This document shows, in pieces, positions 8,412-15,759 of a stretch of DNA of 34,453 nt. A program made the translations under genes and the position numbers. Under the pieces are notes generated by a model. It was not told the origin of the DNA. It saw nothing but the letters and a program-made list of their open reading frames with translations, and ran no database searches. Source of the stretch: Microbispora sp. ZYX-F-249 (GTDB lineage: Bacteria; Actinomycetota; Actinomycetes; Streptosporangiales; Streptosporangiaceae); NCBI RefSeq assembly GCF_039649665.1, contig NZ_JBDJAW010000061.1, forward strand, positions 1 through 34,453, read 5' to 3'. How positions within the stretch are numbered: position 1 is the stretch's first letter; each line of letters opens with the position of its first letter.

Positions 8412-9259
8412 CGATTCTCCCGGTCGAGGTTGCCGTGCGCCTCCCGCGACAGGTCCTGCCAGTCGGCCCAGGTCTTGAGCCGGTCGGCGTAGACCTGCTC
8501 GATCATCGGGTGGAAGCCCTGGCCGAACAGCACCCGCAGGGGCGGGTTGCCGGAGTCGACGAGCTTGAGCAGTGCCCGGGCCGCGGCGGCCGGGTCGCCG
8601 GCGGGCTGCTTGCCCGTGACCGCGCCGAGGCGCCGGCGCAGACCGTCGTAGGCGGGGTCGGTCTGGGCCATGTGGCCGTTGGCGAGAGGATCGGGGTTCT
8701 TGCCCTCCCTGGTGGCGAAGCCGCCGGGCTCGATGATGGTCACCTTGACGCCGAAGTCGGCGACCTCGCCGGCGAGGGCTTCGTTCAAGCCCTCCAGGGC
8801 CCACTTGGAGGCGTGGTACGCGCCGCCGAGCGGCATGGCGATGACCCCGGCCGCCGAGGACAGCTGGATGATGTGCCCCGCGCGCTGCTCGCGCAGGTAG
8901 GGCAGCGCGGCCTGGACCACCCACACCGCGCCGAACAGGTTGGTCTCCATCTGGTCGCGCAGTTCCTGCTCGGTCAGCTCTTCAACCGCGCCGATCTGGG
9001 CGTAGCCGGCGTTGTTCACGATGACGTCGAGCCGGCCGAAGTGGTCCCTGGCCCGCTTGACGGTCTCGAAGACGGCGGCCCTGTCGGTCACGTCCAGCGT
9101 GAGCGGCAGCACCGCGTCGCCATAGGCGGCGACCAGCGCATCGAAGCTCGCGGTGCTCCGCGCGGTGGCGGCCACCTTGTCGCCGCGGGACAGGGCGGCC
9201 TCGACGAAGTGGCGGCCCAGACCGCGGGACGAACCGGTGACGAACCAGACCTTGCTCAT
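8408..9259 (-). CDS. Classical short-chain dehydrogenase/reductase (SDR)
   Basis: A 283-aa NAD(P)-dependent oxidoreductase. It shows TGSSRGLG at 8-15 (cofactor loop), NNAG at 82-85, the serine of IQLSS near 134 and the YxxxK pair Y148/K152. The R12 following the glycine-loop serines and the absence of an acidic residue after beta-2 suggest NADPH preference. The substrate is unknown. It is the first gene of a two-gene unit with the ECF41 sigma factor and its probable target. A candidate ECF41-type promoter lies about 60 bp upstream (9319-9345). Confidence 0.9.
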   Translation of the reverse strand: MSKVWFVTGSSRGLGRHFVEAALSRGDKVAATARSTASFDALVAAYGDAVLPLTLDVTDRAAVFETVKRARDHFGRLDVIVNNAGYAQIGAVEELTEQELRDQMETNLFGAVWVVQAALPYLREQRAGHIIQLSSAAGVIAMPLGGAYHASKWALEGLNEALAGEVADFGVKVTIIEPGGFATREGKNPDPLANGHMAQTDPAYDGLRRRLGAVTGKQPAGDPAAAARALLKLVDSGNPPLRVLFGQGFHPMIEQVYADRLKTWADWQDLSREAHGNLDRENR

Positions 9260-9318
9260 GATGTCTTTCCGTTCTCTCTGCGTGTGCCTGTCGCACCCCT
9301 AAGACACACAACCCCGCC

Positions 9319-9345
9319 CGCGCATAACAGCCGCCGGATGTGACC
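9319..9345 (-). promoter_or_regulatory. Candidate ECF41-type promoter of the SDR-sigma operon
   Basis: Read on the minus strand, GGTCACA (9345-9339), a 16-base spacer and CGCG (9322-9319). The reported ECF41 consensus is TGTCACA, N16, CGTC. The -35 matches 6 of 7 bases, the spacer is exact and the -10 matches 2 of 4. It ends 59 bp before the SDR start. Autoregulation is known for this sigma group, but the -10 mismatch keeps this tentative. Confidence 0.35.
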
Positions 9346-9476
9346 TGCGTCTCTCCCGGCATCGGTGACACGCACGCCTGCGGATTCGTGGACGCCGAGG
9401 CCGGGCAGGGAGCGGGCAGGGGAGGTCGAGACGGAGGCCGAGGGCCGGGCTGCCCGCATCCATATTCGGCAAAGTA

Positions 9477-9505
9477 TTGACCTCCGTTAGCAATCTGCCT
9501 AACCT
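9477..9505 (+). promoter_or_regulatory. Sigma70-like promoter with operator-like inverted repeat
   Basis: TTGACC (9477-9482) and TAACCT (9500-9505) are separated by 17 bases, a good vegetative promoter for the following transporter operon (ATG at 9557). GTTAG (9486-9490) and CTAAC (9499-9503) form an inverted repeat within the spacer and -10 element. A repressor bound there would block RNA polymerase. No obvious cognate regulator is adjacent. Confidence 0.6.
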
Positions 9506-9556
9506 CCGGACGAGAAGGCGAGCGTCTCGGCTCGCTCCCGGACGAGGAGCTCGGTC

Positions 9557-10903
9557 ATGCCGAACCTGTCAGTCGCACCCCCCAACCGGACACAGCTCCG
9601 GCGCGCGGTGACCTCCAGCTTCCTGGGCAGCGTCATCGAGTATTACGACTTCCTGCTCTACGCCACGGCCTCGGCCGTCGTCTTCAACAAGGTCTTCTTC
9701 TCCTCCCTCGACTCGCTCGCGGCGACGGTCGCCAGCTTCGGCACGTTCGCCACGGGCTACCTGGCCAGGCCGCTCGGCGGAGTGATCTTCGGTCACTACG
9801 GCGACCGGCTGGGGCGCAAGCGCATGCTCGTGCTGACGATGACCCTGATGGGTGTCGCCAGCTTCCTCATCGGCCTGCTTCCCACCTACGCGCAGATCGG
9901 CAGCCTCGCGCCCATCGCGCTGGTCGTGCTGCGGATCCTGCAGGGCGTGGCCGTCGGCGGCGAGTGGGGCGGCGCGGTCCTCATGTCCGCCGAGCACGCG
10001 ACCAGCAGGCGCGGCCTGTGGGCGAGCTTCACCAACGCCGGGGCCCCCTTCGGCATGGTGCTGTCCACGGCGGCGCTCACCGGCACGGCCGCCGTCATGG
10101 ACGAGCAGGCGTTCCTGAGCTGGGGCTGGCGGGTGCCGTTCCTGATCAGCATCGTGCTGGTGGCGGTCGGCCTGTTCGTCCGGCTGCGGGTCGAGGAGAC
10201 ACCGGTGTTCGAGGCCGCCAGGGAGCGGGCGCCCCGGATGCCGCTGCTGGAGGTGCTCCGCGACCACCCGAAGACCCTCCTGCTCGGGGTCGGCGTCGGG
10301 CTGTCGGCCTTCGTGGCCCAGGGCACGCTCACCACCTACCTCATCGCGTACGGCGTGCGCGCCGGCTTCGCCCGGCAGGCGGTGCTCAACGCGCTCACGC
10401 TCTCGTCCGCGCTGGCCGTCCTGGGCATCGTCGGCTGGTCGGCGGTGTCCGACCGGGTCGGACGCCGCCCGGTCGTGCTGGCGGGCGCGGTGCTCATGGC
10501 GGTGTTCGGCTTCGTGCTCTTCCCGATGGTGGACTCCGGCAGCACGGCCGTGCTCGCCGTCGCGCTCGTGCTCGGCCAGGCCGTCATCCACCCGCTGATG
10601 TTCGGCCCGCTGGCGGCGTTGTACTCCGAGCTGTTCACCACCGGGAGCCGCTACACGGGCGCCTCGCTCGGCTACCAGATCGCCGGGCTCGGCGCCGGCC
10701 TGGCGCCGCTGCTGTTCGCCCAGCTCGACGCGTCGACCGGCGGCGGGACGACGACGATCTCAGTGATCATCGCCGCGTGCTGCCTGCTGACCGTGGCCTG
10801 CGTCCTGGCGCTGCGCGAGACCAGCCGCCACGACCTGACCTCGGTCGCCCCGGTGGCGCCGTCGGGTCAGGTCGCCGACACGGCGAAACCGTCCTCCGCC
10901 TGA
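9557..10903 (+). CDS. MFS transporter, metabolite:H+ symporter (MHS) family
   Basis: A 448-aa twelve-helix carrier. The N-terminus has the MHS signature GSVIEYYDFLLYA (residues 24-36), then YLARPLGGVIFGHYGDRLGRKR (in two parts, ARPLGG and GDRLGRKR) and RILQGVAVGGEWGGA. Relatives such as ProP, KgtP, ShiA and aromatic-acid carriers import osmolytes or organic acids by proton symport. As the first gene of an operon with a CoA ligase and a VanAB-like oxygenase, it probably imports the aromatic or other carboxylic acid substrate. GAGGAG lies eight bases before ATG 9557, and a promoter is at 9477-9505. Confidence 0.88.
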   Translation: MPNLSVAPPNRTQLRRAVTSSFLGSVIEYYDFLLYATASAVVFNKVFFSSLDSLAATVASFGTFATGYLARPLGGVIFGHYGDRLGRKRMLVLTMTLMGVASFLIGLLPTYAQIGSLAPIALVVLRILQGVAVGGEWGGAVLMSAEHATSRRGLWASFTNAGAPFGMVLSTAALTGTAAVMDEQAFLSWGWRVPFLISIVLVAVGLFVRLRVEETPVFEAARERAPRMPLLEVLRDHPKTLLLGVGVGLSAFVAQGTLTTYLIAYGVRAGFARQAVLNALTLSSALAVLGIVGWSAVSDRVGRRPVVLAGAVLMAVFGFVLFPMVDSGSTAVLAVALVLGQAVIHPLMFGPLAALYSELFTTGSRYTGASLGYQIAGLGAGLAPLLFAQLDASTGGGTTTISVIIAACCLLTVACVLALRETSRHDLTSVAPVAPSGQVADTAKPSSA

Positions 10904-10919
10904 CAAGGGGGTGCCGCCT

Positions 10920-12455
10920 ATGCGCAACGCAGGACTGGGAGGCTGGCCGGCGCGCCGGGCCCAGATGAGCCCGGGCCGCACCGCGTTCGTGTTCGAGGAC
11001 CGGTCGCTCAGCTACGCGGAGGTCCACGAGCGGACGACGAGACTCGCGTCGCGGCTGCGCGAGGCGGGTGTGCGGGCGGGGGACCGGGTCGCCTACCTGG
11101 GGCCCAACCACGTCGCCTTCGCCGAGACCATGTTCGCCGCCCACGTGCTCGGCGCGATCTTCGTGCCGCTGAACTTCCGGCTGGCCGCGCCCGAGATCGC
11201 GTACATGCTGGCGGACTCGGGCGCGGCGGTCCTCGTCTACGCGCCGGAGTGCGCGGCCGTGGTCCGCGAGATCCCCGGCCCGCCGGGCCCGCACACGGTC
11301 GTCGCGCTGGAGTCGCCCGCGGAGGGGGAGCGGCACTACGAGACCTGGCTGTCGCAGGGCGACCCCACGCCGATCGACGTCGCGGTGACGCTCGACGACG
11401 TCGCCCTCATCCTCTACACCTCCGGCACCACCGGACGGCCCAAGGGCGCCATGCTGACCCACGCCAACCTCGCGTGGAACTGCTTCCACATGCTGATCGG
11501 CGTGGACGTGGCGGGCACCGAGGTCACGCTGATCAGCGCGCCGCTGTTCCACGTGGCGGCCCTGAACCAGACGCTGCTGCCGACCTTCCTCAAGGGCGGC
11601 ACCTCGGTGATCATGCCGTTCTGGGACGTCGACCGGTGCTACGACCTCATCGAGAAGCACCGGGTCACCTGGATGTTCGGGGTCACCGCGATGTTCGCGG
11701 CGTTCGCGCGGTCGCCGCGCTGGCCGCACGCCGACCTGTCCTCGCTGCGCACCCTCATGTCCGGGGGAGCGGCCATCCCGGTCGCGTTGATCCGCGCCTA
11801 CCAGGAGCGGGGCCTGGTCTTCTGCCAGGGCTACGGGATGACCGAGACCGCGCCGGGCGCGACCTTCCTGGAGGCGGGCGAGAGCGTGCGCAAGGTGGGC
11901 TCGGCCGGGGTGCCGGTCTTCTTCGCCGACGTGCGCGTGGTCCGGCCCGACCTCACCCCCGTCGCGCCCGGCGAGCCGGGCGAGGTGCTCGTCCGGGGGC
12001 CGAACGTGACCCCCGGCTACTGGCGGAACCCGGAGGCGAGCGCCGCCGCGCTCACCGAGGACGGCTGGTTCCGCTCCGGCGACATCGCCACCCTGGACGA
12101 CGAGGGTCACCTCCACATCGTCGACCGGGTGAAGGACATGTACATCTCCGGCGGTGAGAACGTCTATCCGGCGGAGGTCGAGAGCGTGCTCTTCGAGCAC
12201 CCCGCCGTGGCGGAGGCCGCCGTGGTCGGGGTGCCGGACGAGCGGTGGGGCGAGGTCGGCCGCGCCTTCGTCGTGCCGCGCCCCGGCGCCGCCGTCACCC
12301 CCGGCGAGCTGCGGGGCTTCCTCCGCCCGCGGCTCGCGAAGTACAAGATCCCGGTCTACGTCGACGTCGTCGGCGCGCTGCCTAAGACCGGCTCCGGCAA
12401 GATCCGCAAACCCGACCTGCGCAGGCGGCCCCTGCCCGCCGCCCCCGAGGAGTGA
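10920..12455 (+). CDS. Acyl/aryl-CoA synthetase (AMP-dependent ligase)
   Basis: A 511-aa adenylate-forming enzyme. The phosphate loop is YTSGTTGRPKGAM (166-178); GYGMTETAP, the GWFRSGDIA and VDRVKDMYISGGENVYP hinge region, and the C-terminal PKTGSGKIRK with catalytic K494 all match. It should activate a carboxylic acid to its CoA thioester via an acyl-AMP. It resembles FadD13-type ligases; neighbouring genes make an aromatic acid equally plausible. ATG 10920 is chosen over GTG 10911 because AAGGGGG (10905-10911) is correctly spaced only for the ATG. The stop lies three bases before the Rieske gene start, so they are co-translated. Confidence 0.88.
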   Translation: MRNAGLGGWPARRAQMSPGRTAFVFEDRSLSYAEVHERTTRLASRLREAGVRAGDRVAYLGPNHVAFAETMFAAHVLGAIFVPLNFRLAAPEIAYMLADSGAAVLVYAPECAAVVREIPGPPGPHTVVALESPAEGERHYETWLSQGDPTPIDVAVTLDDVALILYTSGTTGRPKGAMLTHANLAWNCFHMLIGVDVAGTEVTLISAPLFHVAALNQTLLPTFLKGGTSVIMPFWDVDRCYDLIEKHRVTWMFGVTAMFAAFARSPRWPHADLSSLRTLMSGGAAIPVALIRAYQERGLVFCQGYGMTETAPGATFLEAGESVRKVGSAGVPVFFADVRVVRPDLTPVAPGEPGEVLVRGPNVTPGYWRNPEASAAALTEDGWFRSGDIATLDDEGHLHIVDRVKDMYISGGENVYPAEVESVLFEHPAVAEAAVVGVPDERWGEVGRAFVVPRPGAAVTPGELRGFLRPRLAKYKIPVYVDVVGALPKTGSGKIRKPDLRRRPLPAAPEE

Positions 12456-12458
12456 GTT

Positions 12459-13526
12459 GTGATCGTCACCGAATTCGCGCGCAACCAGTGGTACGTGGCC
12501 GCCTACGGCCACGAGGTGGGCCGGCGTCAGCTCGGCCGTACCGTCCTGAACGAGCCGATCCTGCTCTGGCGCACCGAGGACGGGCGGGCCGTGGCGATGG
12601 CCGACCGCTGCGTGCACCGCCGGTTCCCGCTGTCCGAATCGCCCAGTCACCTGGTGGGCGACCGCGTCGTGTGCGGCTACCACGGCTTCACCTACGGTCC
12701 GGACGGCGTCTGCGTCGCCGTGCCCGCGCAGCAGCGGATCCCGCGCACCGCGCGGCTGCGCACCTACCCCGTGGTGGAGCAGGACTCGTTCGTCTGGGTG
12801 TGGATCGGGGACCGCGAGCCGGGCGACACGCTGCCGCCGCGCGCTCCCTGGCTGGTCTCGCCCGACTACGCCACGGTGTGCGGGATGGAGCCGCTGAACG
12901 CGCGGTACGGCCTGCTCGTGGACAACCTCCTCGACCTGTCCCACGAGACGTACCTGCACGGCGGGTACATCGGCACCCCCGAGGTGGCCGAGACCCCGAT
13001 CACCACCGAGGTCGACGAGGACGCGGGGATCGTCTACGTCAGCCGCCACATGGACGACGCGGCCTGCCCGCCGTTCTACGCCGAGTCGACCGGCATCAAG
13101 GGCCGCATCACCCGCTGGCAGGACATCGAGTATCACCCGCCGTGCCTGTACCTGCTGCACAGCCGGGTCGCCCCGGTCGGGTCGCCCCCGCCCGCCGCCG
13201 ACGGCACCGACCCGCACGCCTTCCACGTCGAGGTCGTGTACGCGATCACTCCGTCGACGGAGAACAGCACCTACGACTTCTGGGCGGTGGCGCGCGACTT
13301 CGCGCTCGACGACGAGAAGGTCTCCGACTTCCTGCGGGACAGCAACCGCACCGTCGTGCTGCAGGACGTGGCCGCGCTCGACACGCTGGAGCAGGTCCTC
13401 GCCCGGGAGCCGGACCGCTACCAGGAGCTGTCGGTGAACATCGACACCGGCGGCCTGGCCGCCCGCCGCCTGCTCGCCAAGATGGCCCAGGCCGGGGCCG
13501 TGCGACCGGAGGCCGCCGCCCGATGA
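12459..13526 (+). CDS. VanA-like Rieske oxygenase, terminal component
   Basis: A 355-aa protein of the vanillate demethylase/dicamba monooxygenase type. The N-terminal NQWYVAAY is characteristic. The Rieske [2Fe-2S] ligands are C51, H53, C72 and H75 (RCVHR and CGYHGF). The mononuclear iron motif is D159-x2-H162-x4-H167 (DLSHETYLH). It probably O-demethylates or hydroxylates an aromatic substrate using electrons from the reductase encoded 260 bp downstream. GTG 12459 follows GAGGAG with six bases spacing. Its stop overlaps the start of the 73-aa gene. Substrate cannot be read from sequence; vanillate is only one option. Confidence 0.88.
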   Translation: MIVTEFARNQWYVAAYGHEVGRRQLGRTVLNEPILLWRTEDGRAVAMADRCVHRRFPLSESPSHLVGDRVVCGYHGFTYGPDGVCVAVPAQQRIPRTARLRTYPVVEQDSFVWVWIGDREPGDTLPPRAPWLVSPDYATVCGMEPLNARYGLLVDNLLDLSHETYLHGGYIGTPEVAETPITTEVDEDAGIVYVSRHMDDAACPPFYAESTGIKGRITRWQDIEYHPPCLYLLHSRVAPVGSPPPAADGTDPHAFHVEVVYAITPSTENSTYDFWAVARDFALDDEKVSDFLRDSNRTVVLQDVAALDTLEQVLAREPDRYQELSVNIDTGGLAARRLLAKMAQAGAVRPEAAAR

Positions 13527-13744
13527 ACGCGGACGACGCCGGGGCGCGGGCCGGCCGCACCGTCTACCGCATCCGCTGGCTGCCGGGGACGGACCGGCTG
13601 CACGCCTCCTGCTTCTGCGGGGCGCAGCGGGAGTTCGAGGACCCGGTGGTCCTGTGGGACTGGCTGCTCGGCCATCCCGAGGGCCACCGGCCCGGCCGCG
13701 CGGCGGCGCAGGACGCGCCGGCCCCGGCCGCCGCGCTCGTCTGA
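13523..13744 (+). CDS. Unrecognised 73-aa protein between oxygenase and reductase
   Basis: The ATG overlaps the oxygenase stop (ATGA), and third-position GC is as high as in its neighbours, so it is very likely translated. The core is TVYRIRWLPGTDRLHASCFCG (in two parts, RIRWLPGTDRLH and ASCFCG), then VVLWDWLLGHPEGH and an Ala/Pro-rich tail. A Cys-x-Cys pair and several histidines could bind metal or a cluster. There is no signal peptide or membrane segment. I do not recognise the family. Its position suggests an accessory role for the Rieske system, such as stabilisation or cofactor handling; this is inference. Confidence 0.7.
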   Translation: MNADDAGARAGRTVYRIRWLPGTDRLHASCFCGAQREFEDPVVLWDWLLGHPEGHRPGRAAAQDAPAPAAALV

Positions 13745-13782
13745 GACACGAGCCACGAGACACGAGGGGGGTTTCGACGGCC

Positions 13783-14739
13783 ATGCCCGTCACCGAACCG
13801 GAGCTCGACCTGAAGGTGGCGGGCAGGACGATCGCCGCCGAGGGCGTCGTCCTCCTGCGTCTGGTCCGTCCCGACGGCGGCCCGCTGCCGCCCTGGACGC
13901 CGGGCGCCCACGTCGACCTGCTGCTCGCCCCGGGACTGGTCAGGCAGTACTCGCTGTGCGGCGATCCCGCCGACCCCTCCGCCTTCCAGGTGGCGGTGCT
14001 GCGGGAGCCCGCCGGGCGGGGCGGCTCCGCGTACGTGCACGACCGGGTCGCGGAGGGCGACACGATCCGGGTGCGCGGTCCCCGCAACCGTTTCGCCCTC
14101 GCCGAGTCATCCCGCTACCTGTTCGTCGCCGGAGGCATCGGCGTCACCCCGATCCTGCCCATGGTCGAGGAGGCGGCGCGGCGCGGAGCCGACTGGCGGC
14201 TGGTGTACGGCGGGCGCACCCGGGCCTCGATGGCGTTCGCCGACCGGCTCGCGCGGGACCACCCCGGCAGGGTGGAGCTGTGCCCGCAGGACGAGACCGG
14301 CCTGCTCGACCTCGACGCGCTGCTCGGCGTCCCCCGCGCCGGCACCCTCGTCTACTGCTGCGGTCCCGAGCCGCTGCTGGCGGCGGCCAAGGAGCGGTGC
14401 GCCTCCTGGCCCGAGGGCGCGCTGCGGGTCGAGCGCTTCGCGCCCGCGGCCACGGACGAGGCCGGGCCTTCGGCCGCGTTCGAGGTGGAGCTGGCCCTGA
14501 CCGGCACGACGCTGACCGTGCCGGAGGACCGCTCGATCCTGGAGGTGGTGGAGGAGGCCGGGGTCGCGGTGCTGTCCTCCTGCCGCGAGGGCACCTGCGG
14601 CACCTGCGAGACCGTCGTGCTCGACGGCGTCCCCGACCACCGCGACCACCTGCTCACCGAGCAGGAGCGCGCGGCCGGGGACGTCATGTTCGTCTGCGTG
14701 TCGCGGGCGCGATCTCCCCGCCTCGTCCTCGAGCTCTGA
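13783..14739 (+). CDS. VanB-like oxygenase reductase (FMN, NAD, plant-type 2Fe-2S)
   Basis: A 318-aa class IA-type reductase. RQYSLCG (54-60) is the flavin-binding motif; GGIGVTP (117-123) and YCCGPEP (191-197) are the NAD(P)H-binding region. The C-terminal ferredoxin domain carries cluster ligands C267, C272, C275 and C305. It passes electrons from NAD(P)H through FMN and [2Fe-2S] to the Rieske oxygenase. The ATG follows GAGGGGGG at 11 bases; no other in-frame start is better. It is the last gene of the operon, followed by a short hairpin. Confidence 0.9.
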   Translation: MPVTEPELDLKVAGRTIAAEGVVLLRLVRPDGGPLPPWTPGAHVDLLLAPGLVRQYSLCGDPADPSAFQVAVLREPAGRGGSAYVHDRVAEGDTIRVRGPRNRFALAESSRYLFVAGGIGVTPILPMVEEAARRGADWRLVYGGRTRASMAFADRLARDHPGRVELCPQDETGLLDLDALLGVPRAGTLVYCCGPEPLLAAAKERCASWPEGALRVERFAPAATDEAGPSAAFEVELALTGTTLTVPEDRSILEVVEEAGVAVLSSCREGTCGTCETVVLDGVPDHRDHLLTEQERAAGDVMFVCVSRARSPRLVLEL

Positions 14740-14742
14740 TGT

Positions 14743-14757
14743 CCCCGAACTTCGGGG
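14743..14757. terminator. Short hairpin between convergent genes
   Basis: CCCCGAA (14743-14749) and TTCGGGG (14751-14757) are exact complements around one base; as RNA, a five-pair stem with an AACTT loop. It lies three bases after the reductase stop and 14 bases before the end of the convergent LacI-like gene. Confidence 0.45.
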
Positions 14758-14770
14758 CGATCGCCTGCGC

Positions 14771-15622
14771 CTACGGGGTGCTCGCCGGCGCGGTGGTGCC
14801 CCGGTGGACGAGGGCGGCGGTCGGGCACCGGCGCTCGGCGACCGGCCCGCCCGCCAGGAGTTCCAGCAGCGATTCGGCGACCAGCTGCCCGAACAGGTGG
14901 ACGTCGAGACTCATCGTGGTCAGCGGAGGGGACGCGAGCCTGCACAGGCTGGAGTCGTCCCACGCGATCAGGCTGAGATCGCGGGGAACGTCGTAGCCGA
15001 GCTCCCCGGCGGTGCCGAGGCTCGCGACCGCCATCAGGTCGTTGTCGTAGATGATCGCCGTCGGCGGGTCGGGCCGTTCCAGCAGCATCGCCGTGAGCTT
15101 CGCCCCGGACTCCTCCGAGTAGTCTCCCTCCACCACGACGGGCTCCACGCCCGCCGAACGCGTGCTCTCCACGAGGGCGTCGGTGCGGATGCGCGTGTGG
15201 ATCAGCGTGTCCGGCCCGCTGACGCGTGCGATCCGGCGGTGCCCGAGCCTGCTCAGATGGGCGACGGCGTCCCGCACGGCGCCGGCGTCGTCGGTGCGTA
15301 CGGCGGGGGCGTCGCCCTCCGGCTCGCCCGCGATCACGGTCGGCAGGCCGAGCGCGCGCAGGACGGCGGGCCTGGCGTCGTCGACCGTCCGGTTCACGAG
15401 GACGACCGCGTCGACGCTCCGGTTGGCCGCCCACCGGCGGTACGCGGCGATCTCGGCGTCATGGGTGGTGACGACGTGCAGCAGCACGGACTGGTCGTGC
15501 TCGGCCAGACGCTCCTCGATGCCCGCGATGAACTCCAGGAAGAACGGCTCCGCACCGAGCAGCCGGGGCGGCCTCGCCAGCACCAGGCCCACGGCTGTGG
15601 CCGCGCTTGTCTCGCGGATCAT
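14771..15622 (-). CDS. LacI-type ligand-binding protein lacking the HTH domain
   Basis: A 283-aa protein matching the LacI/GalR effector-binding half: AVGLVLARPP at the N-terminus, DAVVLVNR, RTDDAGAVRDAVAHLSRLGHRRIARVSG, PPTAIIYDNDLMAVA and SLIAWDDSSLCRLASPPLTT. The usual N-terminal HTH and hinge (about 55-60 residues) are missing. The start is well fixed: ATG 15622 has GAGGAGGAGA (15640-15631) eight bases upstream. Only 137 bp separate it from the ROK gene, and no HTH-like sequence is found in any frame there. There is no signal peptide, so it is not an obvious periplasmic binding protein. It may be a solo sugar sensor or a natural truncation. It lies downstream of the ROK regulator on the same strand. 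Confidence 0.75.
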   Translation of the reverse strand: MIRETSAATAVGLVLARPPRLLGAEPFFLEFIAGIEERLAEHDQSVLLHVVTTHDAEIAAYRRWAANRSVDAVVLVNRTVDDARPAVLRALGLPTVIAGEPEGDAPAVRTDDAGAVRDAVAHLSRLGHRRIARVSGPDTLIHTRIRTDALVESTRSAGVEPVVVEGDYSEESGAKLTAMLLERPDPPTAIIYDNDLMAVASLGTAGELGYDVPRDLSLIAWDDSSLCRLASPPLTTMSLDVHLFGQLVAESLLELLAGGPVAERRCPTAALVHRGTTAPASTP

Positions 15623-15759
15623 CCGCCCTGTCTCCTCCTCGGGAGGGAACGGCACCCCGGTGGTCCCAGCCCGGTTGATCAGCCTACCGAAGCAAGGGGC
15701 ACGACCGGCCGCGGCGGATCCCGGCGGGAACGGCGCGGACCACGCGCCGCGGAGGGGGG

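Noticed and set aside
10767..14087. A 1106-codon minus-strand frame across the oxygenase operon
   Set aside because: Antisense to five well-supported genes, low-complexity composition, no domain.
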